Shown one piece after another: positions 47,225-58,480 of a stretch of 64,000 bases of DNA; the first letter of the stretch is position 1; every line of letters starts with the position of its first letter. Location of the stretch: contig NW_022098026.1 of assembly GCF_002288925.2 (NCBI RefSeq), positions 18,127,290 to 18,191,289 of the forward strand. The letters run 5' to 3'. The translations under genes were made by a program, and so were the position numbers. The stretch is from Delphinapterus leucas (lineage: Eukaryota; Chordata; Mammalia; Artiodactyla; Monodontidae). Under the pieces are notes generated by a model, which did not search any database, was not told where the DNA came from, and worked only from the letters and a program-made list of their open reading frames with translations.

Positions 47225-47600
47225 AAAGAGCTTGATAACGGCCTCCGTCATTCATTCGCTCAAGCATGTACCGGGCACTCAGGACATGTCGGGTACTGAG
47301 GGTCACGTGACACGGTCTCCCTGGTGGGGATTCCAGCTGAGCGGGGTATTGCCCACACAGTGGGGTCGGTACTGTGATGGGGAGGTGCTGGGTGATGTGA
47401 GGGCACAGACCATACACCTCAGCCTCCCTCCTCACCCTGAGGGCCAGGGAGGGCTCTGCGGAGGGAACAGAGCCTGTGCTGGGCCTGAAGGGTGACAGGA
47501 GTTGGCCAAGAGGAGGGAGACAGTGTTCCAGGCAAAGGGTTCAAAGGACCAGGGCAGGAGACCACAGTGCACTCGGGGAACTGAGACCCGAGGCTCCGTG
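47225..47600 (-). repeat. L2 LINE fragment, antisense
   Basis: 'cattcattcgctcaagcatg', 'agggctctgcggagggaaca' and 'aggcaaagggttcaaaggac' fit antisense L2. Confidence 0.55.
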
Positions 47601-47639
47601 GTTGGCGGGAGGGGGCAGTGTCTCAGGAAGCTGTTGCTC

Positions 47640-47740
47640 TCCTTCTTGCCCGGTAGCTGCCAAACCCTTTACCTTGTGGTGTGTGAACTTCTCTGGGCCT
47701 CAGTTTGCCCATCTGTACAGTGAAGGGCCTGGCCCATGAG
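47640..47740 (+). repeat. MIR SINE fragment
   Basis: 'tctctgggcctcagtttgcc' and 'catctgtacagtgaagggcc' match MIR. Confidence 0.65.
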
Positions 47741-48049
47741 CTCAGATCCAGCCTTGCCTGACTGGGCTAGAAGTCGCCGACCTTTGGCCAGGCCCGAACC
47801 TCCAGAATCCTTCGAAAGTGCTGCCAGCTATCCCAAGGCAAAGCTCACGCCCCCCTGTACCCACCCATCACCATATACACATCCTGACTAACCGGCTGGG
47901 ACTGTTGAAGGAGCCCTGGCCGTGGCCTCCCCTTGCCCATCCTGCCACAAACTGGTGGTGGCCGACGATGCCTCAAGAGCGGCTCTGGGAGACCAGGTCA
48001 GCCTCCTGCTCAGAACACTTCACTCCGTGCTGTTTCAGAGAAGTCTAAA

Positions 48050-48440
48050 CTCACCAGCTTGACACTCAGAAAACCTGTTTGGCCCTGTTGATCTCTCCCT
48101 CCTACACACCATGTTCAGCAGCGTATCTTTGGAATTGCACTTTATTTCCCAAACACCCTCTGTTGCCCCCTTTTGCTCACGTGGTTTCCTCAGCTGGAAT
48201 GCCAAGCCTCTTTAGATCTCTCCAGCACAGTGCTTTCCTTCGCCAAGGTCTACCTCAACCCCATCTCCTCCAGAAAGCCTGCCCAGATTCCTCTGATGGG
48301 AATGAGTCTCTCTTCTTGCCACTCTGTGTCAGCCCTTGCCAGGCTCGACCTAGCAGCTCTAGGTCTGTCCCCATCTCTCTCAGCCCACAAGGTGGCGACC
48401 CCATTCCCCTGACAGCCCCCAAGCATGATGCCTGGCACAG
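48050..48440 (+). repeat. L2 LINE fragment
   Basis: 'cctcagctggaatgccaagc' and 'tctcctccagaaagcctgcc' are L2 3'-region phrases. Confidence 0.65.
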
Positions 48441-48504
48441 GTGCCGGGGGGCTGGCATGCCCTCTGCAGGGCTCTGCCCTGGGAGGCTGGGCCACAGCTT
48501 AACC

Positions 48505-48660
48505 AATGGTTCTCATGCTTCAGCACGCATCACAGTCAACCAGAGGGCTTGCTAAAACTGCTGGCCCCCATCCCCATGGTTTCTGATTAGAAGGTCAGGG
48601 GTGGGGCCCAAGAATTTGCATTACTAGCAAGTTCCAAGTTGATGCTTTAAACCAGGTTCC
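48505..48660 (+). mobile_element. MER5-like hAT (Charlie) DNA transposon remnant
   Basis: 'aatggttctcatgcttcagc', 'ttgctaaaactgctggcccc', 'tctgattagaaggtcagggg' and 'gaatttgcattactagcaag' follow MER5A in order. The right end is eroded. Confidence 0.8.
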
Positions 48661-49139
48661 CACTGGTTGAAACATTCACCTTTTGCACAAGGGGTTCCAT
48701 AAGACCAGAAAACTACCCAGACTGGTGCTAGATCTCACTGGACTCTGGATCCTGAGCTTGGTTTCTGCTTAGACTACTGACCATAATAACTTCAGGCTTC
48801 CCAGGAGCTCCTCCTGCCTGTCGGTACAGCCTCAGGGCCTTGGGCTGCCCCTCTGTCAGTGCTCCACAGTTCCTATTCATACCTTACTGCCACAGTCACA
48901 CTGCAAGCTCCTTGTGAGGGCAAGGACACAACCTGCCCATCTCTGTACCCTTAAACCCTGCCCAAGAGCCCAGGAAGTAAATATCTGACCAGTTGTGGGA
49001 TGGGAAGGACCTGCTCCAACAAGTGGACCAACAGAGCATCCTATGCCCTTCACTGGTTTGTCTTGAGAGGCACGGACTGTGGAAGAGCCTGGAGCCAGGT
49101 GGAATGTGCATGGAGAGGCAGGGTGGAGGGGGCAGACCT

Positions 49140-49310
49140 GAGCCTAAGATCCCATGCTGCCATTAAGTCATGCTGGATAACAGGCCAGTCGTGGACTCTC
49201 TCCCTGCCTCAGTTTTCTTATCTGTAAAGTGGGGATGATAAAATAGTATCTCTACTTTATAGAACCAGGACTGACATGTAGTAAGTGCTCAGTAAACGAT
49301 AGCTGCCTCC
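49140..49310 (+). repeat. MIR SINE
   Basis: 'ctcagttttcttatctgtaa', 'gtggggatgataaaatagta' and 'agtaagtgctcagtaaacga' match the MIR 3' half. Confidence 0.85.
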
Positions 49311-49339
49311 TTTCTCCCTGCTCCTCTCCCACCCCCCAG

Positions 49340-49680
49340 CCCCAAACAGGTTGGGTATGGAACGTTCCTACCTCTCGGAAGGCGCTTTCTCACTCTGGTG
49401 AATTCCTACTCACCATCCAGGCTCAGCTCAAATGTCACCCCTCTCAGAAGCCTCCTCTACACCCTCCAGGAGAACAAATCATTCCTTTCCTCATCATACA
49501 CCTCATCACATACAGATCTCTGACTTTACACTTGGCCGCAATCACAGGTATTTTGTAAGGATCTGTCTGAGCTTCTCGAGGGCAGGAGCTGCGATTTATT
49601 TGCATAGGAGGAGCTCGATGAACGTTTGCAGATTTATTTGCACAGGAGGCGCTCAATGAATGTTTGCAGAACTGAATACA
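49340..49680 (+). repeat. L2 LINE fragment with a small internal duplication
   Basis: 'ccaggctcagctcaaatgtc' and 'gcttctcgagggcaggagct' are L2. Near the end a ~40-bp piece is duplicated: 'gatttatttgcataggagga' at about 49594 and 'gatttatttgcacaggaggc' at about 49631, each followed by 'gctc(g/a)atgaa'. Confidence 0.7.
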
Positions 49681-50335
49681 CTATAGTGAATGAGAGCACA
49701 TGCAGTGTGTATAGTTCCCACGTGGCCACGACCTGGAAGTCTTGGTGAATGGATGGATGGCTAGGCCAGGGCTGGGCTGGAGGAAGACAGAGAGCATACG
49801 CTGCACTGTCCCCTGCTAAGTTATAAACGGTGTGCTACAGGCTCAGGCACGGTGGGAAACACAGTGGGCACATGGTTCTGACGGACCCCAGGTCTGAAGT
49901 TTTGGCAGCACTTTGCCAGTATTTAAAAATAACCCTTCTCTTCCCTATGCCAACTGTTCGTCAGGCCAGCCTTGTGGGCTCGAATGCAGAGGAGACTTAG
50001 AAGGGGGAGTGGGGCTGACAACCAGGCATGGGTAGCCATGCTGGGAAGCCCACCCGAGGCCAGGGCTAGGGCCTGCCAGTGCTGGGCTGGCACCTTTTCC
50101 TCCATACACTCCTCAGTATGGCACCACCCTAAGGTCAGGGCTGGCCTGACTTGGCCCTGAAGCTCCCAGCACCAAGGGCAGAGGGCAGAAGTGGGGATCA
50201 CTTAGGCATTCTCGTCAATATCCGAGTCCAAGGGCTTCTGCTTCCCAAGAAGCTGCTGCTTCTTCCTCCAGCGGCTCAGAGAACCCACAGGGGCCAGAGG
50301 GCCTGAGGGAAGGAAGGGCCCAGCTCATACTCTTT

Positions 50336-50692
50336 TTTTCTTTTATAAATTTATTTATTTATTTCTTGGCTGCGTTGGGTCTTCGTCGCTTCATGCGGGC
50401 TTCTTCTCTCTAGTCGCAGAGAGCGGGAGTTACTCTTCTTTTAGGTGCGCGAGCTTCTCACTGCGGTGGCTTCTCTTGCTGCAGAGCACGGGCTCTAGGC
50501 GTGCGGGCTTCAATAGTTGTGGCACATGGGCTCAGTAGTTGTGGCTTGCGGGTTCTAGAGTGCAGGCTCAGTAGTTGTGGCACATGGGCTTACTTGCTCC
50601 GCGGCATGTGGGATCTTCCCGGACCAGGGATCGAACCCGTGTCCCCTGCATTGGCAGGTGGATTCTTAACCACTGCGCCACCAGGGAAGCCC
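50336..50692 (-). mobile_element. CHR-type tRNA-Glu SINE, full length, antisense, with target-site duplication
   Basis: Reverse complement of the same family as 42006: T-rich start with 'tttatttatttatttcttgg', 'gctgcgttgggtcttcgtcg', and end 'cactgcgccaccagggaagc'. Flanked by cagctcatactcttt at 50321-50335 and from 50696. Several substitutions from the 42006 copy show independent age. Confidence 0.95.
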
Positions 50693-53459
50693 CACCAGCT
50701 CATACTCTTTTAAAGGAAACTATCCCCTCTGTTTGCAGCCTGAAGCCCTCGGTCCAATTTTACTTCTATCCCAGACTTACTGGCCACTGGATTCCCCCAC
50801 AGTGGGTGACTCACTGTGTGCCCCCAGCCCCACTGCTGGGCCAATCTGGAAAGGCCAGGGCTCTCTGTCCTGTCGTCCCCACCGCTGAGTGTCTGGGACC
50901 TGGGCTGAGGACCTATAAGTCCTGGGGTGTGAACTGCTTTGAGCTCTCAGGATGAAAGCCTGCTGGGCAGTACAAAGTCACTCTCTGCTCGCTGTTCTTG
51001 TTCCTAATGAACCCTGAGATGCCAGGGAGACGGAGCGGAGTGTGAGACACAGGCTGAGCCCCAGAGGGCCAGGAGGACCACTCCAGGTACCAGCTCAGCA
51101 GGGTCATCCAGAGGCCAAGGCCAGAGGCAGAGGCTGCCAAAAACAACTGCCAGATGTGGCTCAGCCACGTACACGTAGGCAGGCGCGTGACCACCTCTGA
51201 CCTGACCCCGGACAGCCTAAAGACAGGAGTTGATCCTAGAAGTCTGGGCGCTATCTTCACCAAAGGCAGGAGATGGGAAAGATGAAAGAGAAAGACCTTG
51301 CAAGGATTTTTTGCGCCCATTCAAATGAGATGTGTCCAGAGCGCTCAGCTAGTGATGCTAATCCCCCTTCATATCCCCATGAAGACCAAAGCCTGTCCCC
51401 TGCCCTACTGTGGGCAGACACAGAGTCCAGTTCACATGGGAGCTCCAACAGAAGGACACTTTCCATCAAACCCTGACCGGACTTTCAGGGGGCACATGGA
51501 AAAGGCCAGTTACTTAGAATCAAATTCCAAAGTCGTTCTTCAAAACAACACAGCACTTTCAGGGGTTATCAGTTTCTTTGGGGCCAGCTTTCCCCCTTCC
51601 TCCCACCCTAATCCCATAGCTCTCCTCCTCTCAGGATTCTCAGAGACACAGGGCCTGAGGGCTGAGGCTCTGCCGTTGCTGTGGAGAAGGTGAGAGCTGA
51701 GAGCAGAGCACATTTCCTGAGGCCCAGAGAGAGGGAGGGCAGTGCCCGGGGCCACACAGAGGCTGGACCCCAGGTATGTGAGTGAGTTTATTATCCACCC
51801 CTCCCCCCAAACACTGCTGCTAAGGCTGGCAAGGCTAACCAGCCACCCCTACCCCAGTCCCCTGGGATAAGGGAAAATGGGGGGTGAGGGGGACCCAGCT
51901 CCAAGTAGGGATACCAGGCATTGGCCCTGCGAATTCTCAGTGAGTCATGGGGCAGAGTTCACACCTGCAGTTCAGTCCCCCCCGGCTCCCCTGTGCCCGT
52001 TTCCCCACGCCGGCCTGGGTTTTAGTATAGGGGTACCCTTTTTGCTATTTGCCAAGGAGGAGACAGGGCTGCTGGATCTGTGGTCAGGGACAGGGGAGCC
52101 AATTAATTAATGTTCCCTCCTTTCTCCCTCCCACTTTCCAGATTCCCTCCCCGGTCTAAGCTGAAGATTTTAATGGATAACTTGCTCACACTCTCCATGT
52201 CTGCACCTCCCAATCTTTCAACCAAATGTGGCTCCGCCCTGGCCAAGACCCCTCTCCAGCTGCCCAGTGTCCGTGTTCTCCCTGGTGGGGGCACTCTGAG
52301 CAATAAAAGAGGAGGACCCTGCAGCCTCAGATGGGCAGCTGTGAGGGAGGCCTCCCGCTCCGTAGGCCACCGTTGGCTTAAGCACTCATCCTACCAGGTT
52401 TGAAATCAGACCCACCCAGTTACGTAGCAGGGATTTAAGACTGTTGCTTCTCACTGACATGGTTTCTTCTGATATCTTGTTTCGGAGCATGATCGTCCCC
52501 CATGATTCCCCCATTCCACAGTGTCCCAGGTCTCCAGAAGTCCTCTAGCTTACGCCTTTGGTCTGTTTGGTATCTACTGATCAGCCAACTCCCTGAAAGA
52601 AGCATTCTGAAGAGCTGCCCACGGGGAAGCAGGAAATAAGAGAAAGCAGAGAAGAAAAGACAGCAGGAAAGATTATAGTTAGACATCAAGAAGGACTTTC
52701 TCACAGGGGTAGAAGATGCTGGAAGAGATCACTGAGAGGCCCGTGGCATCTTCTACTCATAGCCCTCTTCCACCTCTGCCCCAACGCGTACTCTATCCTC
52801 TGCAGCTGCTCGTTTCCCGGCACTATTGATTCTCACCAGCTGAAGTCCATGTGGCTTGCTACCAGCTTAGCTCCTGCAACTTTGACATTGGAAGGGTGCC
52901 CTTAACTAGCCAGCCTTCCAAGGTGCCCACATTAGGATGTGTATGGTGGGGTGGGAGAAGGGGGTGGCTCACTGAGCCAAAGCCATGCTTTCTGATCCTG
53001 AAAATAGGCACCCTGAATTCCTTCAGATCTCAGATTGGAGGTCATCCACACTACACGAACCTAGACTAAGTTGCCTCGCATTAGTATCGTCAGGGCAGAC
53101 CCACAGTGTCCGTTACCTTACAGAGGACTCCTAGACACACTCATCCGGCAGAAATGCGCAAAGAGGCTTTCTTTATGAAGAAGAGAACATAGCCTGGCCT
53201 TTAAAATTCCCTTAGTTTCTTCTCTCTACTGGGCTGAAGGCAGTGTTTAACTCCTAGGCTCTTCCCAATAGAGACCTCACCGGCTACCTTGCTACCCCTT
53301 CTCTCGCATTACACAGAAATTCAGGAAAGGAAAGGAATTTGGCCAAATTCTCAACCACAGATGAAGCTTCCCAACTCCCAGTCCAGTGCTCTTTTGAAGA
53401 CATTTTTATGTTGCAGCTCTGGCAGGAACTTTGGTGAGGGACAGAGACACTGTAAAATA

Positions 53460-53680
53460 GGCATCATTGTCCAGGAATGCTGATTGGAAGCCCCAAGACC
53501 TATCTCTGGAACTTACTTTGTGACTCTAACCTCAATAAGCCTCAGTTGCTCCTTCTGTAAAACGGGGCTGGGACCACCTACCCCCAGGATTATTATGAGG
53601 ATTAAATGGAGATGAACCATTTGAACGTGCTTGGCCTGCTTACAAGTACAAATAGGCATTAACGAAATGCTTGCCTGAAA
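53460..53680 (+). repeat. MIR SINE
   Basis: 'aataagcctcagttgctcct', 'tctgtaaaacggggctggga' and 'ttattatgaggattaaatgg' are MIR blocks. Confidence 0.85.
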
Positions 53681-54540
53681 AAGAAAAAAGTGAGAACCCG
53701 AGGTTTCCCAACTGCATCCCGATAGTGCAAGCCTAGTTCTGGAGGGGAGGACCTGCACACCTTAGGCCCATCCCTGAGAAGCCCAAGACCAGTGCACTGA
53801 ATGGAGACCCCCTCCTCCTTCCCCCCTGCAGCTGCCCAGGGAGGGCACCAAAGTGGGTCTCAGCACAGGCTCTGCTCACTCAGAGCAACTTCTCACCTCC
53901 CAGAACCCAAGGGAGTCACTCCTGAAGACCAAAGAGGACAACTGCCTGATGCCTGGTCCAGTTCTAAGGGAAATACCTGTCACTGAAGCAGGGGCTCCCT
54001 ACTCCCTGGGGCTCTCCGGGACAGGGCATCCCTTCTCAGGAGGTGGCGGGCAATGCTTCCCTTGCTCCAATGGCTGAGCAGAACTCATGGAGGTGTGGCA
54101 CATGGGTGGCAGCGAGCCCAGAACACACTCTGAGGACGGGAAGACAGTGACAGCTCCCTGAGCACTGCGGCCAGGCCAGGCCCCGCGTCTGCCTGTCCGC
54201 TGTCTTTTGGTCATCGCCCCGGCCCCACTTTGCTACTAGCTGCGGGGTCCTCGCGGCAGGCCGGTCCGCTCGGGTCGCGCCTCTTTCCCGCCCGCTCCGT
54301 CGGGACGCGGCGGCCCGGGGACAGGCGCACACAGCCACCGACCGGCTCCGATTGCGCAGTCCCTTGCCTGCCCAGCCGCGGAGACCCGTTTGCACGCAGG
54401 CACCCGCGCCCCTCGGTGCCTGTCACCTCGGCGACCGCTCGCACTGCCCCGGACTCACCCGCGAGACGCTGGGGGCGGGTGAGAGGGCGGCAGGTTTCTC
54501 CCAGGGAAACGGGGTGTCTGGGTGCGCCGAGGTGCCCTAC

Positions 54541-54625
54541 CTTTCTCCCCGGGTTCGAACTCCAGCTTCCTCCCCTCTCGGTGCTTCTTGGCGCGGCCTC
54601 GGCCCCTCCTCCTGGACTCCGACAT
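54541..54625 (-). CDS. NRG2: NRG2 alternative first coding exon (MSESRRRGRGR start)
   Basis: 85 bp of coding sequence: ATG at 54625-54623, then SESRRRGRGRAKKHREGRK and LEFEPGEK, 28 residues, ending with G of a shared Ala codon before donor gtaggg. The phase (1 nt over) matches the Ig exon at 36242, giving GEK-ATRPKLKK. The basic, signal-less start closely resembles the type I NRG1 start (MSER, then Gly/Lys-rich), and I recall a short human NRG2 form (DON-1 type) with an MSESRRRGRGR start. The ATG has A at -3. It lies in a CpG island below a TATA-like box. It lacks the long N-terminal region of the canonical form; like type I NRG1 it would depend on an internal hydrophobic segment for membrane insertion. 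Confidence 0.92.
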
Positions 54626-54740
54626 TCTGCCCCGGGTCCCGGCTGATGGGACCGACGCGAGATGCGAGGCGCGAGGCACGGGAGGCAGGGGGACGCCCTG
54701 AGCTCTCCGCAGCCGCGCTGCGCCCCCGCCGCCTGCAGCC
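54626..54740 (-). other. NRG2: Predicted 5' UTR of the alternative NRG2 transcript
   Basis: From the predicted cap site about 25-30 nt below the TATA-like box (near 54735-54740) to the ATG. GC-rich, with no other ATG in the reading frame. The cap site itself is inferred, not seen. Confidence 0.5.
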
Positions 54741-54760
54741 CCAGTGCCGGAGCGCGGCGC

Positions 54761-54770
54761 CTTTCTTATA
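54761..54770 (-). promoter_or_regulatory. NRG2: TATA-like box of the alternative NRG2 promoter
   Basis: On the minus strand reads tataagaaag within cgcctataagaaaggcgc, about 140 nt upstream of the ATG. A GC box (gggcgggg on the minus strand) lies at 54851-54858, about 85 nt further upstream. Confidence 0.6.
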
Positions 54771-56189
54771 GGCGGTCACACCCTCCGGGGGAGGGGAGCG
54801 CCAAGCCTTAACTCTTCCCCTCCCGCGCCCAACGCCTTCACCACCCACACCCCCGCCCGCTCCGGCTGCCGGGGCTGAGCGCGGCCGGGTTTGGCCTTGG
54901 ACCCCTCCCGGGGCCCACCGAGGGAGGCAGGACCGGCGCCCAAACAGAGCGCCACGACCTCCTCGCCCGGAGAGAGGTCTGGAGCTGGGCTGGGGGCCTG
55001 AGACGTGACTGAGGAGGGGGAGTAGAGATCCCCCAGCGAGGGCCAGGCTGAGGACAGCATGGGGGTGGGGAGACAGCGAGAGTACAGCCCAGGGAGGGAC
55101 CGAAATGAAGCCCACTGACCAGCCCAGCGGAATGGGAAGCACTCTTGCTTTTGGCAGTCTGTCTCCACTGCTTCGTGCGCCCACCAGCCTGCCCGCCCCT
55201 GCCCCCGACCTTAGGGGCAGTGTGCCGGTGCCTCCTCATCCCTGAAGGTCTGGCTGCAACCCCCTGGGATCCCACCAGCCGGGGGAATACCGTTTATGGA
55301 GCACCATTTGTGCCTGGCTGCAGGGGTCTGTGGCCCAGGAGCCCCTCCCAGCCAGCGCAGCCTGCAGCCAGAGAGACACCCGGGTGTCCCAGGTGGCTGG
55401 TAGCGCCCCCTCCTACACACACTGACAGCCCAGGCTGCCAGCACCAGCTGGCTCTTCTCTTCAAGGCCTGTGATGGTGAATTCAGACACTGGAACCCCCC
55501 TGCCCGCCAGCACACCTCGCACAAGCCAATGGACAAGGGCTGTCAGAAAGGACAGCGTCCTGCCTCCTGCCTGGGTGTGGTGCTGAAAGGGTTACATAGA
55601 AGAGGCTCTCCCTCTTCTGGCTCCCAGAAAGCCTGAGCCTGCGGTTTGCCTGCCTCACTCTGCCTGAGGTGTCCCCTTACAGCCATCCCAACTGGAATCA
55701 GAGTCAAAGATCATCTTAGCCAGTCCTCTGTCTCCTCAGGAGAGGGTCCCAAGGCTTCTCTGGACAGTGTCCTCCTTAGGAGAGCCTGGAGCAGGCTAAG
55801 GCTCTGGGTCAAGGCCAGAGACTCTGAGGCTCCAGGGCTGCCTGGGGGCCTGGCCGACCTTGAGGCCAAATGGGGAGGGGCGGGGGTGGGGGAATGGGGG
55901 GGTGGACACAGAAAGAGAAAAGATGCAGGCAATGTCCACGCAGACGGCTGAACTCTAGTGCTCTTGGGGCCTCAAGCCTGTCCCATCAGGGGCCAGCTCT
56001 GGGAAGACCAAGTGTAAGACATCTCCCTCCTCCCACATCCCAACTGGGGTACAGTGAGCACTCACTTCAATTCAGGTAGCACTGTTCTCTGTGAGGTGGG
56101 CAGCGAGGGGTCCTGGGCAGAGCCAGAGTCCAGGTCTCACTCCTCCCCTATTAGTTCAGCTTCCAAGTTGGCATTCACATCCATCCCTC

Positions 56190-56570
56190 CCCAGCCACCC
56201 GGTCACTGCCTCAGTTTACTCTCTCCTCCTGTCCCACAGACTCTGGTCTCCTTGCTTGAAGTCTTGCCCTCTCAGTTCTGACCTCCTCAAGGCCATCAGA
56301 GTGAGCTTGCTAGAACACAAACCAGATCACTTACTACTGCCTACAGGTTAAACCTAAGCTCCTCATTGATATCCAAAGCCCTGTTCCATTGGGCCCCAGC
56401 TCAAAGCCTTCTAGCCTCTAACCCTGTGCCTTAGCCACATTTACTTACAAGCCAAACACACCATATTGTCTCCTCTCCATATCTTTGCACAGACTAATCT
56501 CTCTTCCCAGAATGGCCTTCCCCCCTTCCTGCCTCCCTGGCCTGGCCTGGCCACCCTCTCTGTTCAATCA
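56190..56570 (+). repeat. L2 LINE fragment
   Basis: 'aaccagatcacttactactg', 'aaacctaagctcctcattga' and 'ccacatttacttacaagcca' follow the L2 3' region. Confidence 0.78.
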
Positions 56571-57270
56571 TTTAGCCAATATGTAGTAAGGCTTATTGTG
56601 TTTCAGGCCCAGTGCTGTGTGCTGGGGATTGGCTGTGAGCAAGACAAACATGGGCCTACTTACATGAAGATTACAGTCTTGGTGGGGATGGACAAACAAC
56701 TAATTACACAAATAATGAATTAATTAAAATTTGTGTTAAATACTGAAGAGACGCTCGCTCGGCAGATGTTTCTATATGTTGACATACAGGTTGATAGAGG
56801 AAACAGATTGTAGTGAGGGAAGTCATTCCCTAGGAAATATTTAAACTGGGATTCAAAGAATGAGCTGGAGTTGGCTGGACTAACGGAAGGTGGGAAAGAG
56901 CATTCCTGGCAGAAGCAACAGTACCTCCAGTGGCTGTGGGGCAGGAAGGAGCTTTTGTGCCTTTGCAACAACAAAAAATAGTCAGTGTGCTGAGGGGTGT
57001 GTATGCGTGTGTATATGGGTGCATGCATTTGAGTGTGTGTAAGTGTGTGTATGGGGTATGTGTATCTATCTGCATGTAAGGTAAGTGTGTGTGTACCTGG
57101 GGTGTGGGGGGATGTGGGGTGGCACACACGTGTGGAAGGAGCCTGGAGAGAAGGCGAGCAGCGGTCAGATCAAGCAGGATACTGTAGGCGCAGTAATGGT
57201 ATTGGGGTTTATCCCAAGAGCAATGGTCTGCTTCCAAAAGCTTTTAAGCAGCGTTTGTGAGGGGTGGGAG
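56570..57270 (-). repeat. L2 LINE fragment, antisense, with GT-rich microsatellite
   Basis: 'gtgctgtgtgctggggattg', 'gagcattcctggcagaagca' and 'gatcaagcaggatactgtag' follow antisense L2. A GT-rich stretch (about 56993-57100) interrupts it. Confidence 0.7.
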
Positions 57271-57336
57271 AGGGCAATCATCCGATCCTCTGCTTCCTAG
57301 TACTTTTTATGTATCTCTATAAGAATACATCACTGC

Positions 57337-57527
57337 GGGGCTTCCCTGGTGGCACAGTGGTTGAGAGTCTGCCTGCCGATGCGGGGGCCGGGAAGATCCC
57401 ACATGCCGTGGAGCGGCTGGGCCCGTGAACCATGGCCGCTGAGCCTGCGCGTCCGGAGCCTGTGCTCCGCAATGGGAGAGGCCACAACAGTGAGAGGCCC
57501 GCGTACCGCAAAAAAAAAAAAAAAAAA
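57337..57527 (+). mobile_element. Cetacean-type short CHR SINE with target-site duplication
   Basis: Reads 'gggcttccctggtggcacag', 'gtctgcctgccgatgcgggg', 'tgagcctgcgcgtccggagc' and 'gagaggcccgcgtaccgca', then 18 A. Flanked by a perfect 15-bp duplication aagaatacatcactg at 57321-57335 and 57526-57540. This subfamily is the main lineage clue in the window. Its 3' half reappears at 62200 without the 5' half, so this is the source copy. Confidence 0.95.
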
Positions 57528-57570
57528 GAATACATCACTGTGTATTGTTTTTAGTCCCCCCTCCCTTGTT

Positions 57571-57678
57571 TTTTGGCCGCACCACACGAGGGGATCTTAG
57601 TTCCCTGACTAGGGATCGAACCCACGCCCCCTGTCGTGAAAGCGCAGAGTCATAACCACTGGACCGCCAGGGAAGTCC
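57571..57678 (-). mobile_element. tRNA-derived SINE, short form, antisense
   Basis: 'ttttggccgcaccacacgag', 'agggatcgaacccacgcccc' and 'ccactggaccgccagggaag'. Flanks 'cccttgtttt' and 'ccctgttttc' suggest a target duplication. Repeated exactly at 62332-62439. Confidence 0.88.
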
Positions 57679-57899
57679 CTGTTTTCTAGCCTCCACCGCT
57701 AGAGTCAGGCCCCTTTAGGGCTGGAAACCCAGCACCTGGCACATGGGAGGTGGCCTGTACCTCCTTGTGGGTCAGATGAGTGACCCCCTCCCACTAGTGA
57801 AGAAAGGCCCAAGGGCAGCAGCAAGACAACATGGCTGCAAGTAGGAGCCTGCAGCCAGAGCTCTCATGGCTCAGTATCGATGCATGATACGAGTCAGAA

Positions 57900-58130
57900 A
57901 TGCCACGGCAACTCCAAGGGGGCATGAGCACTCTCCATGGGCTGGGATATCCACACATACTCCTGAGGGAGGTGGGGCTTGAAGAAGGGCTTCCAAGGTG
58001 GGGAGGATTTCGATAGGGGGCAGGGGAAGGGTTCCAGTGGGTGAGATATGGCAAAGACCTAGGGGAAGCAGTCGCTGGGCACTGGCTTAGGAGACCATGA
58101 GCAGACCAGGTTGATATGAGGAGGCTATGG
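57900..58130 (-). repeat. L2-like fragment, antisense
   Basis: 'ggcttgaagaagggcttcca' and 'ggagaccatgagcagaccag' resemble antisense L2. Diverged. Second copy at 62661-62891. Confidence 0.4.
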
Positions 58131-58139
58131 GAGTTACTA

Positions 58140-58480
58140 ATAATTAATATGGCAAACACTTACTGGGCACCTAGTGTAAGCCAGAGCTCACAGCACTCAG
58201 CAGGTCAACCATTAACTATCTTTATTAAATAGAGCCTACTAGGGGACAGGCTCTGAACATTGTGAGGGTCAGGTAAGAGCTTGAACCAGGGGGCAAAGGC
58301 GACGAAAGCAGTAGTAGAAAGAATAGCTAACATTATAGTATTAATTCACTTAATTCTTTACAACAACACTATAAATAAGTATCATTATCCCCATTTTGCA
58401 GAGGAAAATGGGAAACTGGGGCACAGAAAGGTGAAGTTATTTTTATTTGTCCAGGTCAAACGACTAGTAAGTGGCAGAGA
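58140..58480 (-). repeat. MIR SINE, antisense
   Basis: 'acacttactgggcacctagt', 'cattatccccattttgcaga' and 'actggggcacagaaaggtga' are MIR phrases; possibly two partial copies. Second copy at 62901-63241. Confidence 0.8.

Larger units (their letters stand above)
36414..54540 (-). other. NRG2: NRG2 intron after the alternative first exon
   Basis: 18.1-kb intron, donor gtaggg at 54540 and acceptor atccccacag at 36414. Rich in old repeats (MIR, L2, L1), a MER5-like element and two CHR SINEs with intact target duplications, listed separately. Nothing recognisable in most of 42900-44800, 45000-46300, 50720-53450 and 53700-54180. Confidence 0.8.
54180..54960 (-). promoter_or_regulatory. NRG2: CpG island covering the alternative NRG2 promoter and first exon
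   Basis: CpG density jumps here relative to the flanks, for example 'ggtcgcgcctctttcccgcc', 'gacgcggcggcccggggaca' and 'gacgcgagatgcgaggcgcg'. It spans the exon, the TATA-like box and the GC box. Exact limits need a windowed CpG count. Confidence 0.8.

Noticed and set aside
54626..54679. In-frame extension of the alternative NRG2 start upstream to 54679
   Set aside because: The upstream codon is GTG, not ATG. The first ATG at 54625 gives the MSES start expected from the family.
54537..55275. Long minus-strand open frames over the CpG island and upstream
   Set aside because: High GC lengthens chance open frames. No family resemblance, and they conflict in frame with the well-supported NRG2 alternative exon.
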